Part shown: positions 33,843 through 41,986 of the stretch, one piece after another
Numbering within the stretch: the first letter of the stretch is position 1
Layout of the letters: the number at the start of each line of letters is the position of its first letter
DNA from: Jiangella ureilytica
Lineage (GTDB): Bacteria > Actinomycetota > Actinomycetes > Jiangellales > Jiangellaceae
DNA: 64,000 bases
Assembly (NCBI RefSeq): GCF_004348545.1
Contig: NZ_SMKL01000017.1
Location: 1 to 64,000, forward strand
Direction of reading: 5' to 3'
Program-made: the position numbers and the translations under genes
Notes under the pieces: model-generated
Told to the model about the DNA's origin: nothing
What the model saw: only the letters and a program-made list of their open reading frames with translations
Databases searched by the model: none

Positions 33843-34806
33843 GGCGGACGCCGGCATCCTGGAACCAGGCCAGCGTCGTCGCCAGGCCCTTGCGCACGGT
33901 GGTCTGCGGCTGCCAGTCCAGCAGCTGACCGGCGAGGGAGATGTCGGGACGCCGCGCGTGCGTCTCGGCGGGCGGCGGCTCGACGAAGAGGATCTCGGCG
34001 CTCGGTCCGGCGATCTCGGCGACCTCCTGGGCGATCGCGAAGACCGAGATCTCCTCCGGGCTGCCGATGTTCACCGGGCCGGGGTAGGCGCCGTCGGCCA
34101 GGGCGAGCAGGCCGGCGACGGCGTCGTCGACGTAGCAGAGCGAGCGGGTCTGGGTGCCCGGACCGGGCACCGTCAGCGGCGCGCCGGACATCACCTGCCG
34201 GATGAACCTCGACAGCACGCGGCCGTCGTCGAGGCGCATGCGCGGCCCATAGGTGCTGAAGATGCGGGCGATCGCCGTGCGCAGGTTGTACGTCGAGCGG
34301 TACGCGGTGGTCAGCGCCTCGGCGAACCGGCGCGACTCGTAGTAGGCGCCGTAGCCGTCGGCCGGGTTGACGTGGCCGGGGTCGTCCTCGCGGTGCGGCT
34401 CGTCACCGGCCGCCCCGTAGACCTCCGACGTCGACGCCAGCACGAACCCGGCCGCGCGGTCGCGGGCGAGGTCCAGCGCGTTGAGGGTGCCGACGCTGGC
34501 GACCCGCATGGTCGCGACGGGGTCGAGCAGGTAGTCGCTCGGCGCGGCCGGCGCCGCCAGGTGGAAGACGACGTCGACCGGCCCGGTCACCTCGCCGTCG
34601 ATCTGCTCGTTGAGGTCGCGGCGCAGCAGCGTGAAGCGGGGCTCGTCGCGCAGGTGCCGCACGTTCGCCGAGCGCCCGGTCTCGAAGTTGTCGATGCACG
34701 TCACCCGCTGCCCGGCGCGGATCAGGGCGTCGCAGAGATGGGAACCGAGGAAGCCGGCGCCACCAGTGACCACCGCATGTCGCTCCTGGGCTCCCGCGTC
34801 CACCAT
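33835..34806 (-). CDS. NAD-dependent epimerase/dehydratase (UXS-like) with catalytic Lys replaced by Arg
   Basis: Extended SDR of 323 residues. The cofactor motif is VTGGAGFLGSHL (about 13-24), LAAPAAPSDYLLDPVATM follows UDP-glucuronate decarboxylase style, and LASTSEVYG is intact. The catalytic YxxxK is YYESR here, so Lys has become Arg; in the paralogue at 40092 the same place reads YDESK. It is translationally coupled to udgX (8-base overlap). It may be an active sugar-nucleotide enzyme with altered activity, or a binding protein. C-terminal LLDWQPQTTVRKGL is typical for the family. Confidence 0.85.
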   Translation of the reverse strand: MVDAGAQERHAVVTGGAGFLGSHLCDALIRAGQRVTCIDNFETGRSANVRHLRDEPRFTLLRRDLNEQIDGEVTGPVDVVFHLAAPAAPSDYLLDPVATMRVASVGTLNALDLARDRAAGFVLASTSEVYGAAGDEPHREDDPGHVNPADGYGAYYESRRFAEALTTAYRSTYNLRTAIARIFSTYGPRMRLDDGRVLSRFIRQVMSGAPLTVPGPGTQTRSLCYVDDAVAGLLALADGAYPGPVNIGSPEEISVFAIAQEVAEIAGPSAEILFVEPPPAETHARRPDISLAGQLLDWQPQTTVRKGLATTLAWFQDAGVRHA

Positions 34807-34906
34807 GATGCGTGCATACCCGCTGTGACGGGATCGACACGGCGGTCCGGTGACGAGGATGATGGACAGGCCGAGTACCGTGCTCGACGTGGCCGAAGGG
34901 GCGGGC

Positions 34907-35590
34907 ATGACCGAGCCTGATGCGAGCGACTTCGCCGAGATGGCACTCGCGCTGCACGAAGAGCCTGATGTCGAGCAGACGCTCGAACGTGTGGTCGGGT
35001 ATGCGCGGCAGGCCACCGTGTGCGACGACGCCGGGCTGATCCTGCAGCACGGGCAGGGCCGCCTCGAGACCGCCGTCGCCAGCGACCCGCGGGTGCGCAA
35101 GGCCGACGAGCTGCAGACGGAGCTGGCCGAGGGCCCGTGCTTCCAGGCCATCCAGGGCCAGATCTCGACCCTCGTCGACGACACCGCCACCGACCCGCGC
35201 TGGCCGGAATGGGGCCCGCGGGCCGCCGAGCTCGGCCTGCGCAGCGTGCTGTCGGTGCGGCTGCACACCGCCCACACCACGCTCGGAGCGCTGAACCTCT
35301 ACGGCGGCCGGCCCGGCATGTTCGACGACGACGACGTCGACGTCGCCGAGATCTTCGGCCGGCACGCCTCCATCGCGCTGGCGTCGGCCCGCGAGGAGGA
35401 CGGGCTGCGCCAGGCCATCGGCGCGCGTCATCTCATCGGGCTGGCGCAGGGCATCCTCATGGAGCGGTACGGCCTCGACGCCGATCGCGCGTTCGCCGTC
35501 CTGCGCCGCTACTCGCGCCACACGAACACCAAACTGCGCAGCGTCGCCGAGCGGGTCATCGCCACCGGCCGGCTGCCCGACGAGCCCTGA
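34907..35590 (+). CDS. GAF-ANTAR domain regulator
   Basis: RNA-binding antiterminator-type regulator of 227 residues. A GAF domain (about 15-160) contains GPCFQAIQGQ and LGALNLYGG. The ANTAR domain (about 168-222) contains IGLAQGILMERYGLDADRAFAVLRRYSRHTNTKLRSVAERV, with the conserved AxGILM and ALxxS-like region. ANTAR proteins bind paired RNA hairpins to prevent termination. The ATG at 34907 follows AAGGGGCG; a GTG 19 codons upstream is also open. Signal and targets are unknown. It sits next to a WhiB gene as in many actinobacterial stress loci. Confidence 0.87.
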   Translation: MTEPDASDFAEMALALHEEPDVEQTLERVVGYARQATVCDDAGLILQHGQGRLETAVASDPRVRKADELQTELAEGPCFQAIQGQISTLVDDTATDPRWPEWGPRAAELGLRSVLSVRLHTAHTTLGALNLYGGRPGMFDDDDVDVAEIFGRHASIALASAREEDGLRQAIGARHLIGLAQGILMERYGLDADRAFAVLRRYSRHTNTKLRSVAERVIATGRLPDEP

Positions 35591-35681
35591 TCGGAGGAGA
35601 CCTCCGGCCTGCTCCCCGCCGGTTCTCCCCGGCCTCCTGGCAGCCCGGTTTGTCCGCTCGACCCCTGGGTAACCGGGGTGC

Positions 35682-36038
35682 ATGACAGTCGGGTTGATGC
35701 GGATCATCCGGAGGGCCGACGCCGACCACCGCAGCGGCGTGGTGGTCCCCAGTCCGGACGATCCCGGCGCGCGGGTCGACGCCACCTCGTGGTGGGAGTA
35801 CGCGCTGTGCCGGGCGTGGGACGCGGACCTGTTCTGTGTGCCGGACGGCGTGTCACCCAGCCGCAAGCGGGCGCAGGAGAAGAAGGCCAAGGGCATCTGC
35901 CAGACCTGCCCGGTGCGTGAGCGCTGCCTCGATGAGGCCATGGCCCGCGGCGAGCAGTACGGCGTCTGGGGCGGCCTCGACGCCGAGGAGCGGCGGGAGC
36001 TGGAACGGCGCAGGCGGGGGTTGCGCCGCTCCAGCTGA
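35682..36038 (+). CDS. WhiB family transcriptional regulator
   Basis: Fe-S cluster protein of 118 residues. Cysteines at 43, 73, 76 and 82 (ALCRAW, ICQTCPVRERC) fit the WhiB pattern C-x29-C-x2-C-x5-C, and an extra Cys52 replaces the usual Phe in LFF. The turn motif GVWGGL (95-100) precedes a basic Arg-rich tail for DNA binding. WhiB proteins bind the principal sigma factor and respond to redox or NO. The unusually basic N-terminus (MRIIRR) may or may not be translated; the ATG at 35682 is the first start. Confidence 0.92.
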   Translation: MTVGLMRIIRRADADHRSGVVVPSPDDPGARVDATSWWEYALCRAWDADLFCVPDGVSPSRKRAQEKKAKGICQTCPVRERCLDEAMARGEQYGVWGGLDAEERRELERRRRGLRRSS

Positions 36039-36060
36039 CCCGCTGACCCTGCCGCGCGGT

Positions 36061-36537
36061 TCACCAGCCGCGGCCCCCGCGATCCCGGTCGTCCGCGACG
36101 ACGTCGTGATCGGTCACGACGTCGTCGTCGGTACGGTCCTCGGCCACCGTGCGCCGGTCGTCCGCCACCGTGCGGTGGCCGTCGACCACGTCGCGGTCGC
36201 CGGTGGTCGCGTCGGCGTCGGGGTGCAGCGCGTCGGCGGAGCGACGGCGTTCCGCTGCGGCGGCCGCCTCGTCCTCCGCGGCGGCGCGCATGCGCTCGGC
36301 CTCGACCGCCCGCTCCTCCGCCTCGACCTGCTGGCGCCGGGCCCGGGCGGCCAGTTCGTCGGCCTCCGAGCGGTGCAGCGCCGCAGTGCGTTCGGCGGCC
36401 TCCGCCTCTCTGCGCTCCTGGATGGCGGCCTCGCGCCGCGCCTCCGCCCCGTGTCGGCGCCGCTGGGCGACGACCCAGGCGGCGATCGCGATCAGCACCA
36501 CCAGCACGATCAGCACGATGACGAGCTCGGTACTCAT
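36061..36537 (-). CDS. Membrane-anchored coiled-coil protein
   Basis: Protein of 158 residues with one N-terminal membrane segment (about 4-25), then an Ala/Glu/Arg coiled coil (about 28-100) and a His/Asp-rich tail with imperfect repeats of DRDVV-DDRRTV type. The ATG at 36537 has AAGG eight bases upstream and is preferred to the GTG three codons before it. No family recognised; the shape suggests a membrane-bound scaffold. It converges on whiB with 22 bases between. Confidence 0.72.
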   Translation of the reverse strand: MSTELVIVLIVLVVLIAIAAWVVAQRRRHGAEARREAAIQERREAEAAERTAALHRSEADELAARARRQQVEAEERAVEAERMRAAAEDEAAAAAERRRSADALHPDADATTGDRDVVDGHRTVADDRRTVAEDRTDDDVVTDHDVVADDRDRGGRGW

Positions 36538-36606
36538 GTCGGGCACCTTCCCTCCGCCGCGGCCACGGTGGCCGCGGCGCTGAACTCGTACCCGAAATGT
36601 CCGAGT

Positions 36607-38070
36607 TCAGCTCTCCGGTGGCGGCACCGGCTCCTCACGGACGACGTCGCGGGCCGGCTTGTCCTCGCGCAGCCCCTCGTACGAGGGGTGCCGCAGCGTG
36701 CCGCCGCTGGTCCACTCGGCGAACTCGACCTCGGCGACCAGCTCCGGCCGGACGAAGACGGCCTCCTTCTGCGGCTGCCGGCCGGTGAACGGGCTCTCGT
36801 CGGTGCGCAGCTCGTCGAGGCGTCGCTGCAGGTCGTCGCGGGTGCGCCTGTCGAAGCCGGTGCCGACCTTGCCCGCGAACCGCAGGCTGCCGCCGTCGTC
36901 GTACACGCCCACCAGCAGCGCGCCGAAGCCGCCGCTCAGCCGGCCCTGGCCGGCCACCCAGCCGCCGACGACGACCTCTTGCCGGCGGACGTTCTTGACC
37001 TTGAGCCAGTCGCGGCTGCGTCTCCCCGGCTGGTACGGACTGGCCAGCCGCTTGGCGACGATGCCCTCGAGTCCCTGCGCGCGGGTGGCGTCGAGCAGGA
37101 CGTCGCCGTCGCCGCGCTGGTAGTCCGGGACCTGCCAGTGCGGCCCGGCCAGCTCGAGCTTCGCCAGCTCGCGGCGGCGCTCCTCGTAGGGCTCCTTCAG
37201 CAGCGACCGCCCGTCCAGGTAGAGCAGGTCGAAGATGACGTAGACCACGGGCGTGAGCTGCGACTGGCGGCGGATGTCGGCCTCGGAGGCGAGGTGGATG
37301 CGCGGCTGGATCCGCTGGAAGCTGGGCCGGCCGTCGTCGTCGAACGCCACGATCTCGCCGTCGAGCACCAGGCGGTGGGCGCCGACGGCGTTCATCAGCG
37401 GCCGCAGCTCGGGGTACTGCCGGGTGAACTCGCGCAGGTTGCGGCCCACCAGGCGCAGCCGCCCGGGCTCGCCGTAGGCGAGGGCGCGCACGCCGTCCCA
37501 CTTGATCTCGAAGGCCCACGCGTCCTGGTCCGGCGGCAGCGTGGACAGCGTCGCCGCCATGGGGACGAGGTCGTCCGGCAGCGGCTCGCCGTCGTCGGCC
37601 GGGCCGTCCATGCGGTGGATCATCCAGTCCTGGCCCTTGGTCCGGAACAGCGCGAACCGGCCGCTGACCTGCTCACCGTGCAGCCGCACCACGACCTTGT
37701 CGTCCTGGAACTTCTCCGCCTCGTACGTGCCGTGGTCCCAGATGGTCATGCTGCCGCCGCCGTACTCGCCGGCCGGGATCTCGCCGTCGAACGTGAGGTA
37801 CTCGAGCGGGTGGTCCTCGGTGTGGACGGCGAGGTGGTTCTCCTCGGGCGTGCGCGGGAACCCGCGCGGCAATGCCCACGACGCCAGCACGCCGTCGCGC
37901 TCCAGCCGCAGATCCCAGTGCAGCCGGCGGGCGTGGTGCTCCTGGACGACGAACCGCGGCTCGGCCTGCTCCTTCGAGGAACGACGGCGGCCGCGCGGCT
38001 CCGGGGTCTTGTCGAAGGACCGCTTGCGCTGGTACTCCGCGAGGCCGCCGGAACCGTCGTCGTCGCTCAT
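36607..38070 (-). CDS. ligD: LigD-type phosphoesterase-ATP-dependent DNA ligase
   Basis: Protein of 487 residues combining two LigD modules. The 3'-phosphoesterase domain (about 35-160) has HHARRLHWDLRLERDG and the GEIPAGEYG motif. The ligase domain (about 165-480) has Lys190 in EIKWDGVRA as the AMP acceptor, LDGEIVAFD (motif III) and LEGIVAKR (motif IV), then an OB fold with RQEVVVGGW (motif V region). The primase-polymerase domain of full LigD is absent. Such PE-LIG proteins work in non-homologous end joining or 3'-end healing; no Ku gene is in the window. The start is uncertain between 38070 and 38079. Confidence 0.9.
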   Translation of the reverse strand: MSDDDGSGGLAEYQRKRSFDKTPEPRGRRRSSKEQAEPRFVVQEHHARRLHWDLRLERDGVLASWALPRGFPRTPEENHLAVHTEDHPLEYLTFDGEIPAGEYGGGSMTIWDHGTYEAEKFQDDKVVVRLHGEQVSGRFALFRTKGQDWMIHRMDGPADDGEPLPDDLVPMAATLSTLPPDQDAWAFEIKWDGVRALAYGEPGRLRLVGRNLREFTRQYPELRPLMNAVGAHRLVLDGEIVAFDDDGRPSFQRIQPRIHLASEADIRRQSQLTPVVYVIFDLLYLDGRSLLKEPYEERRRELAKLELAGPHWQVPDYQRGDGDVLLDATRAQGLEGIVAKRLASPYQPGRRSRDWLKVKNVRRQEVVVGGWVAGQGRLSGGFGALLVGVYDDGGSLRFAGKVGTGFDRRTRDDLQRRLDELRTDESPFTGRQPQKEAVFVRPELVAEVEFAEWTSGGTLRHPSYEGLREDKPARDVVREEPVPPPES

Positions 38071-38348
38071 CCGTTCCATCGTCGTCGGGTCGCGGCCCGG
38101 CGACAAGCAGGGCACCATGGAATACCCGGCACGGCCGGGGCGTTCTATCGATCGGAAGTCTTCGGCAGGCCGTCATCGGCCCCGGGACTCAGGGAGACGG
38201 ACCGGAAGGTCCACGGCTCCCGCAGGGCGAACCCACTACACGCATCGGCGGTCCGTGCCGTCGTTCGCGCCCATGCGAGCGATGCTGCCGCGTCGGTGTG
38301 CCGTGGGTCGTCACAGACGTGTCGACGAGCAGAGGAGAACGAACGGGA
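38071..38348. other. Intergenic region between ligase and sigma factor genes
   Basis: About 280 bases of divergent upstream DNA. It must hold the promoters of the ligase and the sigma gene. AGAGGAG at 38331-38337 is the likely ribosome binding site of the sigma gene. I could not pick out convincing -35/-10 boxes and see no gene or repeat in it. Confidence 0.5.
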
Positions 38349-39305
38349 ATGACGATGGTGGAGGAGCATGTGCGCGCCCCGGCACGGGGACGCGACGAGG
38401 ACTACGACATGGTCGGCCAGTACCTCAGGCAGATCAGCACGACGCCGCTGCTGAGCGCGGCCCAGGAGGTCGAGCTGGCACGGCGCATCGAGGCAGGCGT
38501 GTTCGCCGCGTCGCTGCTGGACGGCGGCGTGTACGGCGACGCGTCGCGGGCCGAGCTCGAGGCGCTGGTCCGCGACGGCGAGCAGGCCAAGGACCACATG
38601 ATCCGGGCCAACCTGCGCCTGGTCGTGTCGGCGGCGCGCAAGTACTACCGCAACAGCGGCCTGCCGTTCCTGGACATCGTGCAGGAGGGCAACCTGGGCC
38701 TGATCCGTGCGGTCGAGAAGTTCGACTACACGAAGGGGTTCAAGTTCTCGACCTACGCGATGTGGTGGATCCGGCAGGCCATCGAGCGCGGCAAGGCCGA
38801 GCGGGCCCGGACGATCCGGCTCCCGGTGCACGTGCTCGAGACGCTGTCCAAGATCGGCAAGGCCGAGCGCAAGCTCGCCGTCAGCCTGGGCCGCGAGCCC
38901 ACGGCCGACGAGCTGGCCGCCGAGACCGACCTCGCCCCCGCACGGGTGACGGAGCTGCGGCGCATCTCGCGCGACACCGTCAGCCTCGACACCCCCCTCG
39001 GCGACGAGGGCAGCGCCAGCATCGGCGACCTCATCGAGGACACCGAGACGCCGCAGGCCACCGACGTCATCGAGTTCAAGGTACTCGGCGAGCAGGTCCG
39101 CGAGCTGGTTGGCACCCTCGCCCCGCGCGAGGCGCTGATCGTCTCGATGCGCTTCGGCCTCGAGGACGGCGAGCAGCACACGCTGCAGGAGGTCGCCGAG
39201 CGCGTCGGCCTCACCAAGGAGCGGGTGCGGCAGCTGGAGAAGCTGGCGCTTTCCGAGCTGCGCGACCCCAAGCGGCACCAGCCGCTGCTGGAGTGGGCCG
39301 GCTGA
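38349..39305 (+). CDS. Group 2 RNA polymerase sigma-70 factor (SigB/HrdB-like)
   Basis: Sigma-70 factor of 318 residues with regions 1.2 to 4 and no long N-terminal extension, so it is a non-essential principal-like type. Region 1.2 is VGQYLRQISTTPLLSAAQEVELARRIEAG (about 22-50, cited for position), region 2 has NLRLVVSAARKYYRNSGLPF and FSTYAMWWIRQAI, and region 4 has LQEVAERVGLTKERVRQLE. It should bind -10/-35 promoters like those of the housekeeping factor, probably in stress or stationary phase. The ATG at 38349 follows AGAGGAG. A perfect terminator hairpin lies just after the stop. Confidence 0.92.
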   Translation: MTMVEEHVRAPARGRDEDYDMVGQYLRQISTTPLLSAAQEVELARRIEAGVFAASLLDGGVYGDASRAELEALVRDGEQAKDHMIRANLRLVVSAARKYYRNSGLPFLDIVQEGNLGLIRAVEKFDYTKGFKFSTYAMWWIRQAIERGKAERARTIRLPVHVLETLSKIGKAERKLAVSLGREPTADELAAETDLAPARVTELRRISRDTVSLDTPLGDEGSASIGDLIEDTETPQATDVIEFKVLGEQVRELVGTLAPREALIVSMRFGLEDGEQHTLQEVAERVGLTKERVRQLEKLALSELRDPKRHQPLLEWAG

Positions 39306-39318
39306 GATCAGTGCACAT

Positions 39319-39353
39319 CGATGGGCCCCGCCGAGATTCGGCGGGGCCCATCG
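39319..39353 (+). terminator. Hairpin terminator of the sigma factor gene
   Basis: Perfect 16-base arms (39319-39334 and 39338-39353) with a 3-base loop GAT begin 14 bases after the sigma stop. The stem is G/C-rich (core GGGCCCCGCC). There is no U-tract, as is common for actinobacterial terminators. Confidence 0.8.
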
Positions 39354-39420
39354 GCTCGTGTGGGGTAAGGGCCGTGGAGACTCGGGAGAAGCGCCCGGGC
39401 ACCGGCACAGGGAGACAGCG

Positions 39421-39675
39421 ATGACCGAACACCCCGATGGCGTGCACCACACGACGCAGGAGGAGCGCGACCGCGCGATGGCGGTGCACTCCCTCGACGA
39501 CGAGACCCGCGTGCGCGGTGACGCCGACGAGACCGACCGCGTCATGGGCGCCGACGGCGACCTGCGGGTGCCCGACCCGAATGACGCGGGCGAGGGCGCC
39601 ATCGTCCCCGACACGGACACGGACCCGGACACGGACGCGGACACGGACACCGTCGAGGACGACGACGCCGGCTGA
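39421..39675 (+). CDS. Small acidic hypothetical protein
   Basis: Protein of 84 residues, very acidic, with a C-terminal Asp/Thr repeat (DTDTDPDTDADTDT, encoded by near-identical GACACGGACACGGA units). The ATG at 39421 follows GGGAGACAGCG. It is probably disordered. It may be a genuine stress-associated protein because it lies behind the stress sigma gene, though a terminator stands between them. Its stop codon is part of a terminator stem shared with the next gene. Confidence 0.65.
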   Translation: MTEHPDGVHHTTQEERDRAMAVHSLDDETRVRGDADETDRVMGADGDLRVPDPNDAGEGAIVPDTDTDPDTDADTDTVEDDDAG

Positions 39676-39693
39676 CGATCAGCCGGCGTCGTC
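39661..39693. terminator. Bidirectional terminator formed by the ends of two convergent genes
   Basis: Perfect 15-base stem (GACGACGCCGGCTGA at 39661-39675, complement at 39679-39693) with a 3-base loop. Each arm is the last five codons of a gene: both proteins end in DDAG and their TGA stops sit at the loop. The element ends transcription from both sides while being coding. Confidence 0.8.
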
Positions 39694-39966
39694 GCGTCTC
39701 ACCAGCTTGACGAACGTGCTGTCCGTGCCGTCGGCCTTCTCCTGCTGGTAGAGGAAGGCGAGGCCGCGGTCATCGAACGTGGCGAACCAGGTGTCCCAGT
39801 CCACGTGCTCCAGCTCGTCCTCGCCCGCGCCGCCGGGGAAATCGATGCGCAGGACGCCCCCGTCGCCATCGCCGGTGCCGCGCACGATCGCGGGTATGCC
39901 GTCGTGCTCCTCGACCCACCTGCGGATCTCGTCGTGGTCGGTCGTGGTGTGACTGGTCGCCGCCAT
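39679..39966 (-). CDS. Small conserved hypothetical protein
   Basis: Soluble protein of 95 residues: EIRRWVEEHDGIPAIVRGTGDG, LRIDFPGGAGEDELEHVDWDTWF, FDDRGLAFLYQQEKADGTDSTFVKLV. The pattern is that of a widespread small family often found in bacteria with stress genes and of no known activity (relatives are sometimes mislabelled as glucan-branching enzymes). GGAGCAAC precedes the ATG. It is divergent from the UXS-like gene. Confidence 0.8.
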   Translation of the reverse strand: MAATSHTTTDHDEIRRWVEEHDGIPAIVRGTGDGDGGVLRIDFPGGAGEDELEHVDWDTWFATFDDRGLAFLYQQEKADGTDSTFVKLVRRDDAG

Positions 39967-40091
39967 GGTTGCTCCTTCCCGATACGGACCGACGACCGAT
40001 ACCCCCGATCGAGCGGCCCAACCCGCCGGACGCTACGGCGTGCGTGCGCTCCGGCGGGAGGGGTACCGGGCCCGCGAGGAGGTACGTACCG

Positions 40092-41108
40092 ATGCTGAAC
40101 GGATCGCGAGTCGTGGTCACCGGCGGAGCGGGGTTCCTGGGATCGCATGTGTGTGAGGCGCTGGTCGAGGCCGGCGCCGATGTCGTCTGCCTGGACAACT
40201 ACGTGACCTCGACACCGGCGAACCTCGATCGGCTGCGCGAGGGGACCGGGTTCACGTTCGTGCGCTGCGACGTGTCCGACGCCGTCGCGGTGGACGGTGC
40301 CGTCGACCTCGTGCTGCACCTGGCGTCGCCGGCCTCTCCGGCCGACTACCTGAGGCTCCCGCTGGAGACGATGCGGGCCGGCTCGGCGGGTACCACGCAC
40401 GCCCTGGAACTGGCCCGGGCCAAGGGCGCCCGGTTCCTCCTCGCGTCGACATCGGAGGTGTACGGCGACCCGTTGTGTCATCCGCAGCCGGAGGAGTACT
40501 GGGGCAACGTGAACCCGATCGGGCCCCGTGCGGTGTACGACGAGTCGAAGCGGTTCTCCGAGACGCTGACCAGCGCCTACCGGTCCGAACACGGCGTCGA
40601 CACCGCGATCGTGCGCATCTTCAACAGCTATGGGGAGCGGATGCGCGCCCACGACGGCCGGGCGGTGCCGACGTTCATCCGGCAGGCACTGGCGGGCGAG
40701 CCGATCACCGTCGCCGGCGACGGCAGCCAGACCCGCACTCTCTGCCACGTCACGGACACCGTGCGCGGGCTGCTGGCCATGGCACAGAGCGAGCACGCGG
40801 GTCCGGTCAACATCGGCGGCACCCACGAGGTCACCGTCCTGGAGCTGGCCGAGCGGATCCGCGCGATCAGCGGCTCGCGGTCGCCGATCCGGTTCGTGGA
40901 GCTCCCAGAGAACGACCCACGGCTGCGCCGGCCGGACCTGTCCCGAGCCGTGCGCCTGCTGGGCTGGCAGCCGCGGGTGCGGCTGGCAGACGGCCTGGCC
41001 CAGACGGTGCGCTGGTTCGCCGACCACGGGATCGATGGTGTGCCCACGGGTCAGACGCGCACCAGCGATGCCAGCGTGTCGACGGCCGCGATCACCTCGT
41101 CGACCTGA
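40092..41108 (+). CDS. UDP-glucuronate decarboxylase-like NAD-dependent epimerase
   Basis: Extended SDR of 338 residues. VVTGGAGFLGSHV (about 7-19) binds NAD; LHLASPASPADYL, LLASTSEVYGDPL, YWGNVNPIGPR and YDESKR follow the UDP-xylose synthase pattern, with the catalytic YxxxK intact. This family makes UDP-xylose from UDP-glucuronate. The last 58 bases overlap the convergent GT9 gene, and the C-terminal 20 or so residues (Ser/Thr-rich) are not family-like. It flanks a large glycan operon and could supply it with a sugar. It is a paralogue of the gene at 33835. Confidence 0.87.
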   Translation: MLNGSRVVVTGGAGFLGSHVCEALVEAGADVVCLDNYVTSTPANLDRLREGTGFTFVRCDVSDAVAVDGAVDLVLHLASPASPADYLRLPLETMRAGSAGTTHALELARAKGARFLLASTSEVYGDPLCHPQPEEYWGNVNPIGPRAVYDESKRFSETLTSAYRSEHGVDTAIVRIFNSYGERMRAHDGRAVPTFIRQALAGEPITVAGDGSQTRTLCHVTDTVRGLLAMAQSEHAGPVNIGGTHEVTVLELAERIRAISGSRSPIRFVELPENDPRLRRPDLSRAVRLLGWQPRVRLADGLAQTVRWFADHGIDGVPTGQTRTSDASVSTAAITSST

Positions 41109-41986
41109 ATGCGGTCCAGCGCCGGGTCGAGCACGTCCGCGTGCGGGTCGCCGGCGGGACCGTGCCACAACGCGATGTGCGGCCCTGTCTCCGGCGGCCC
41201 CCAGGCGCGCGGCGACGTCGGCCCGAACAGCACCACCGACGGCGTCCGGTAGGCCGACGCCAGGTGCGCGATGCCGGTGTCGCCCGCCACGACCAGCCGT
41301 GCGGCGGCCACCAGCGCGGCCAACTCGTCCAGCGCCGTCCGGCCGGCGAGGACGGCTGACGGCGGCAGCCCGGCGGCGTCGGCGACGGCCCGCGCGAGCT
41401 CCGTCTCCGCGGCCGAGCCGGTGACGACCACAGGTCCGGCCTTCGACGCCGCCAGCCACCGCGCCACGGTCGCGAAGCGGCCGGCCGGCCAGCGCCGGGC
41501 GGCGGCCGCGGCACCCGGATGCACGATCAGCGCGCCCTCGACCTGCGGCGCCGCGGCCGGTCGGCGCAGCACCAGATCGTGGTCCGGCGCGCAGACCCGC
41601 AGCTCGGCCGCGACCAGCCGGCACCAACGGCGCACTTCGTGCTCGGCCGCCCGCCACACCGGGCCGCGGAGACGCGCCTCCTCGTTGCCGAACGCGATCA
41701 GCCGGCGAGGGCGCAACGCCGCCAGCACCTGGTGACTCTGCGGCCCGCGCCCGTGCAGGTTCACCGCCACGTCGGGCGGATCGCCGGCCCAGGGCAACGG
41801 CCGCAGCGCACGAGTCGGCAGCATCTCGTCGATGCCGCCCACCAGCGGGACCAGCGGGGCCAGCGGCGGCGACGTCGCGAGCACCAGGCGATGCTGCGGC
41901 AGGGCGCGCCGGACCGCCCGCAGCGCCGGCACGCCGGTGAGGAAGTCACCGAGGCCGATCGCGCGGTAGACCAGGACTACGGCCAC
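41051..41986 (-). CDS. Glycosyltransferase family 9 (heptosyltransferase-like)
   Basis: GT-B enzyme of 311 residues. The N-terminal acceptor motif is YRAIGLGDFLTGVPALRAVR (about 7-26), the C-terminal donor site is VVAGDTGIAHLASAYRTPSVV with LFGPTSPRAWGPP. GT9 proteins transfer heptose from ADP-heptose in Gram-negative LPS. It is the last gene of a seven-gene overlapping operon that also encodes HldE and GmhB, so ADP-heptose is a plausible donor here. The GTG at 41986 overlaps the SDR stop by 10 bases. Confidence 0.87.
   Translation of the reverse strand: MAVVLVYRAIGLGDFLTGVPALRAVRRALPQHRLVLATSPPLAPLVPLVGGIDEMLPTRALRPLPWAGDPPDVAVNLHGRGPQSHQVLAALRPRRLIAFGNEEARLRGPVWRAAEHEVRRWCRLVAAELRVCAPDHDLVLRRPAAAPQVEGALIVHPGAAAAARRWPAGRFATVARWLAASKAGPVVVTGSAAETELARAVADAAGLPPSAVLAGRTALDELAALVAAARLVVAGDTGIAHLASAYRTPSVVLFGPTSPRAWGPPETGPHIALWHGPAGDPHADVLDPALDRIQVDEVIAAVDTLASLVRV

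Noticed and set aside
40092-41108. The missing HldD heptose epimerase
   Set aside because: YWGNVNPIGPR and the PASPxDY region follow UDP-glucuronate decarboxylases, not HldD.
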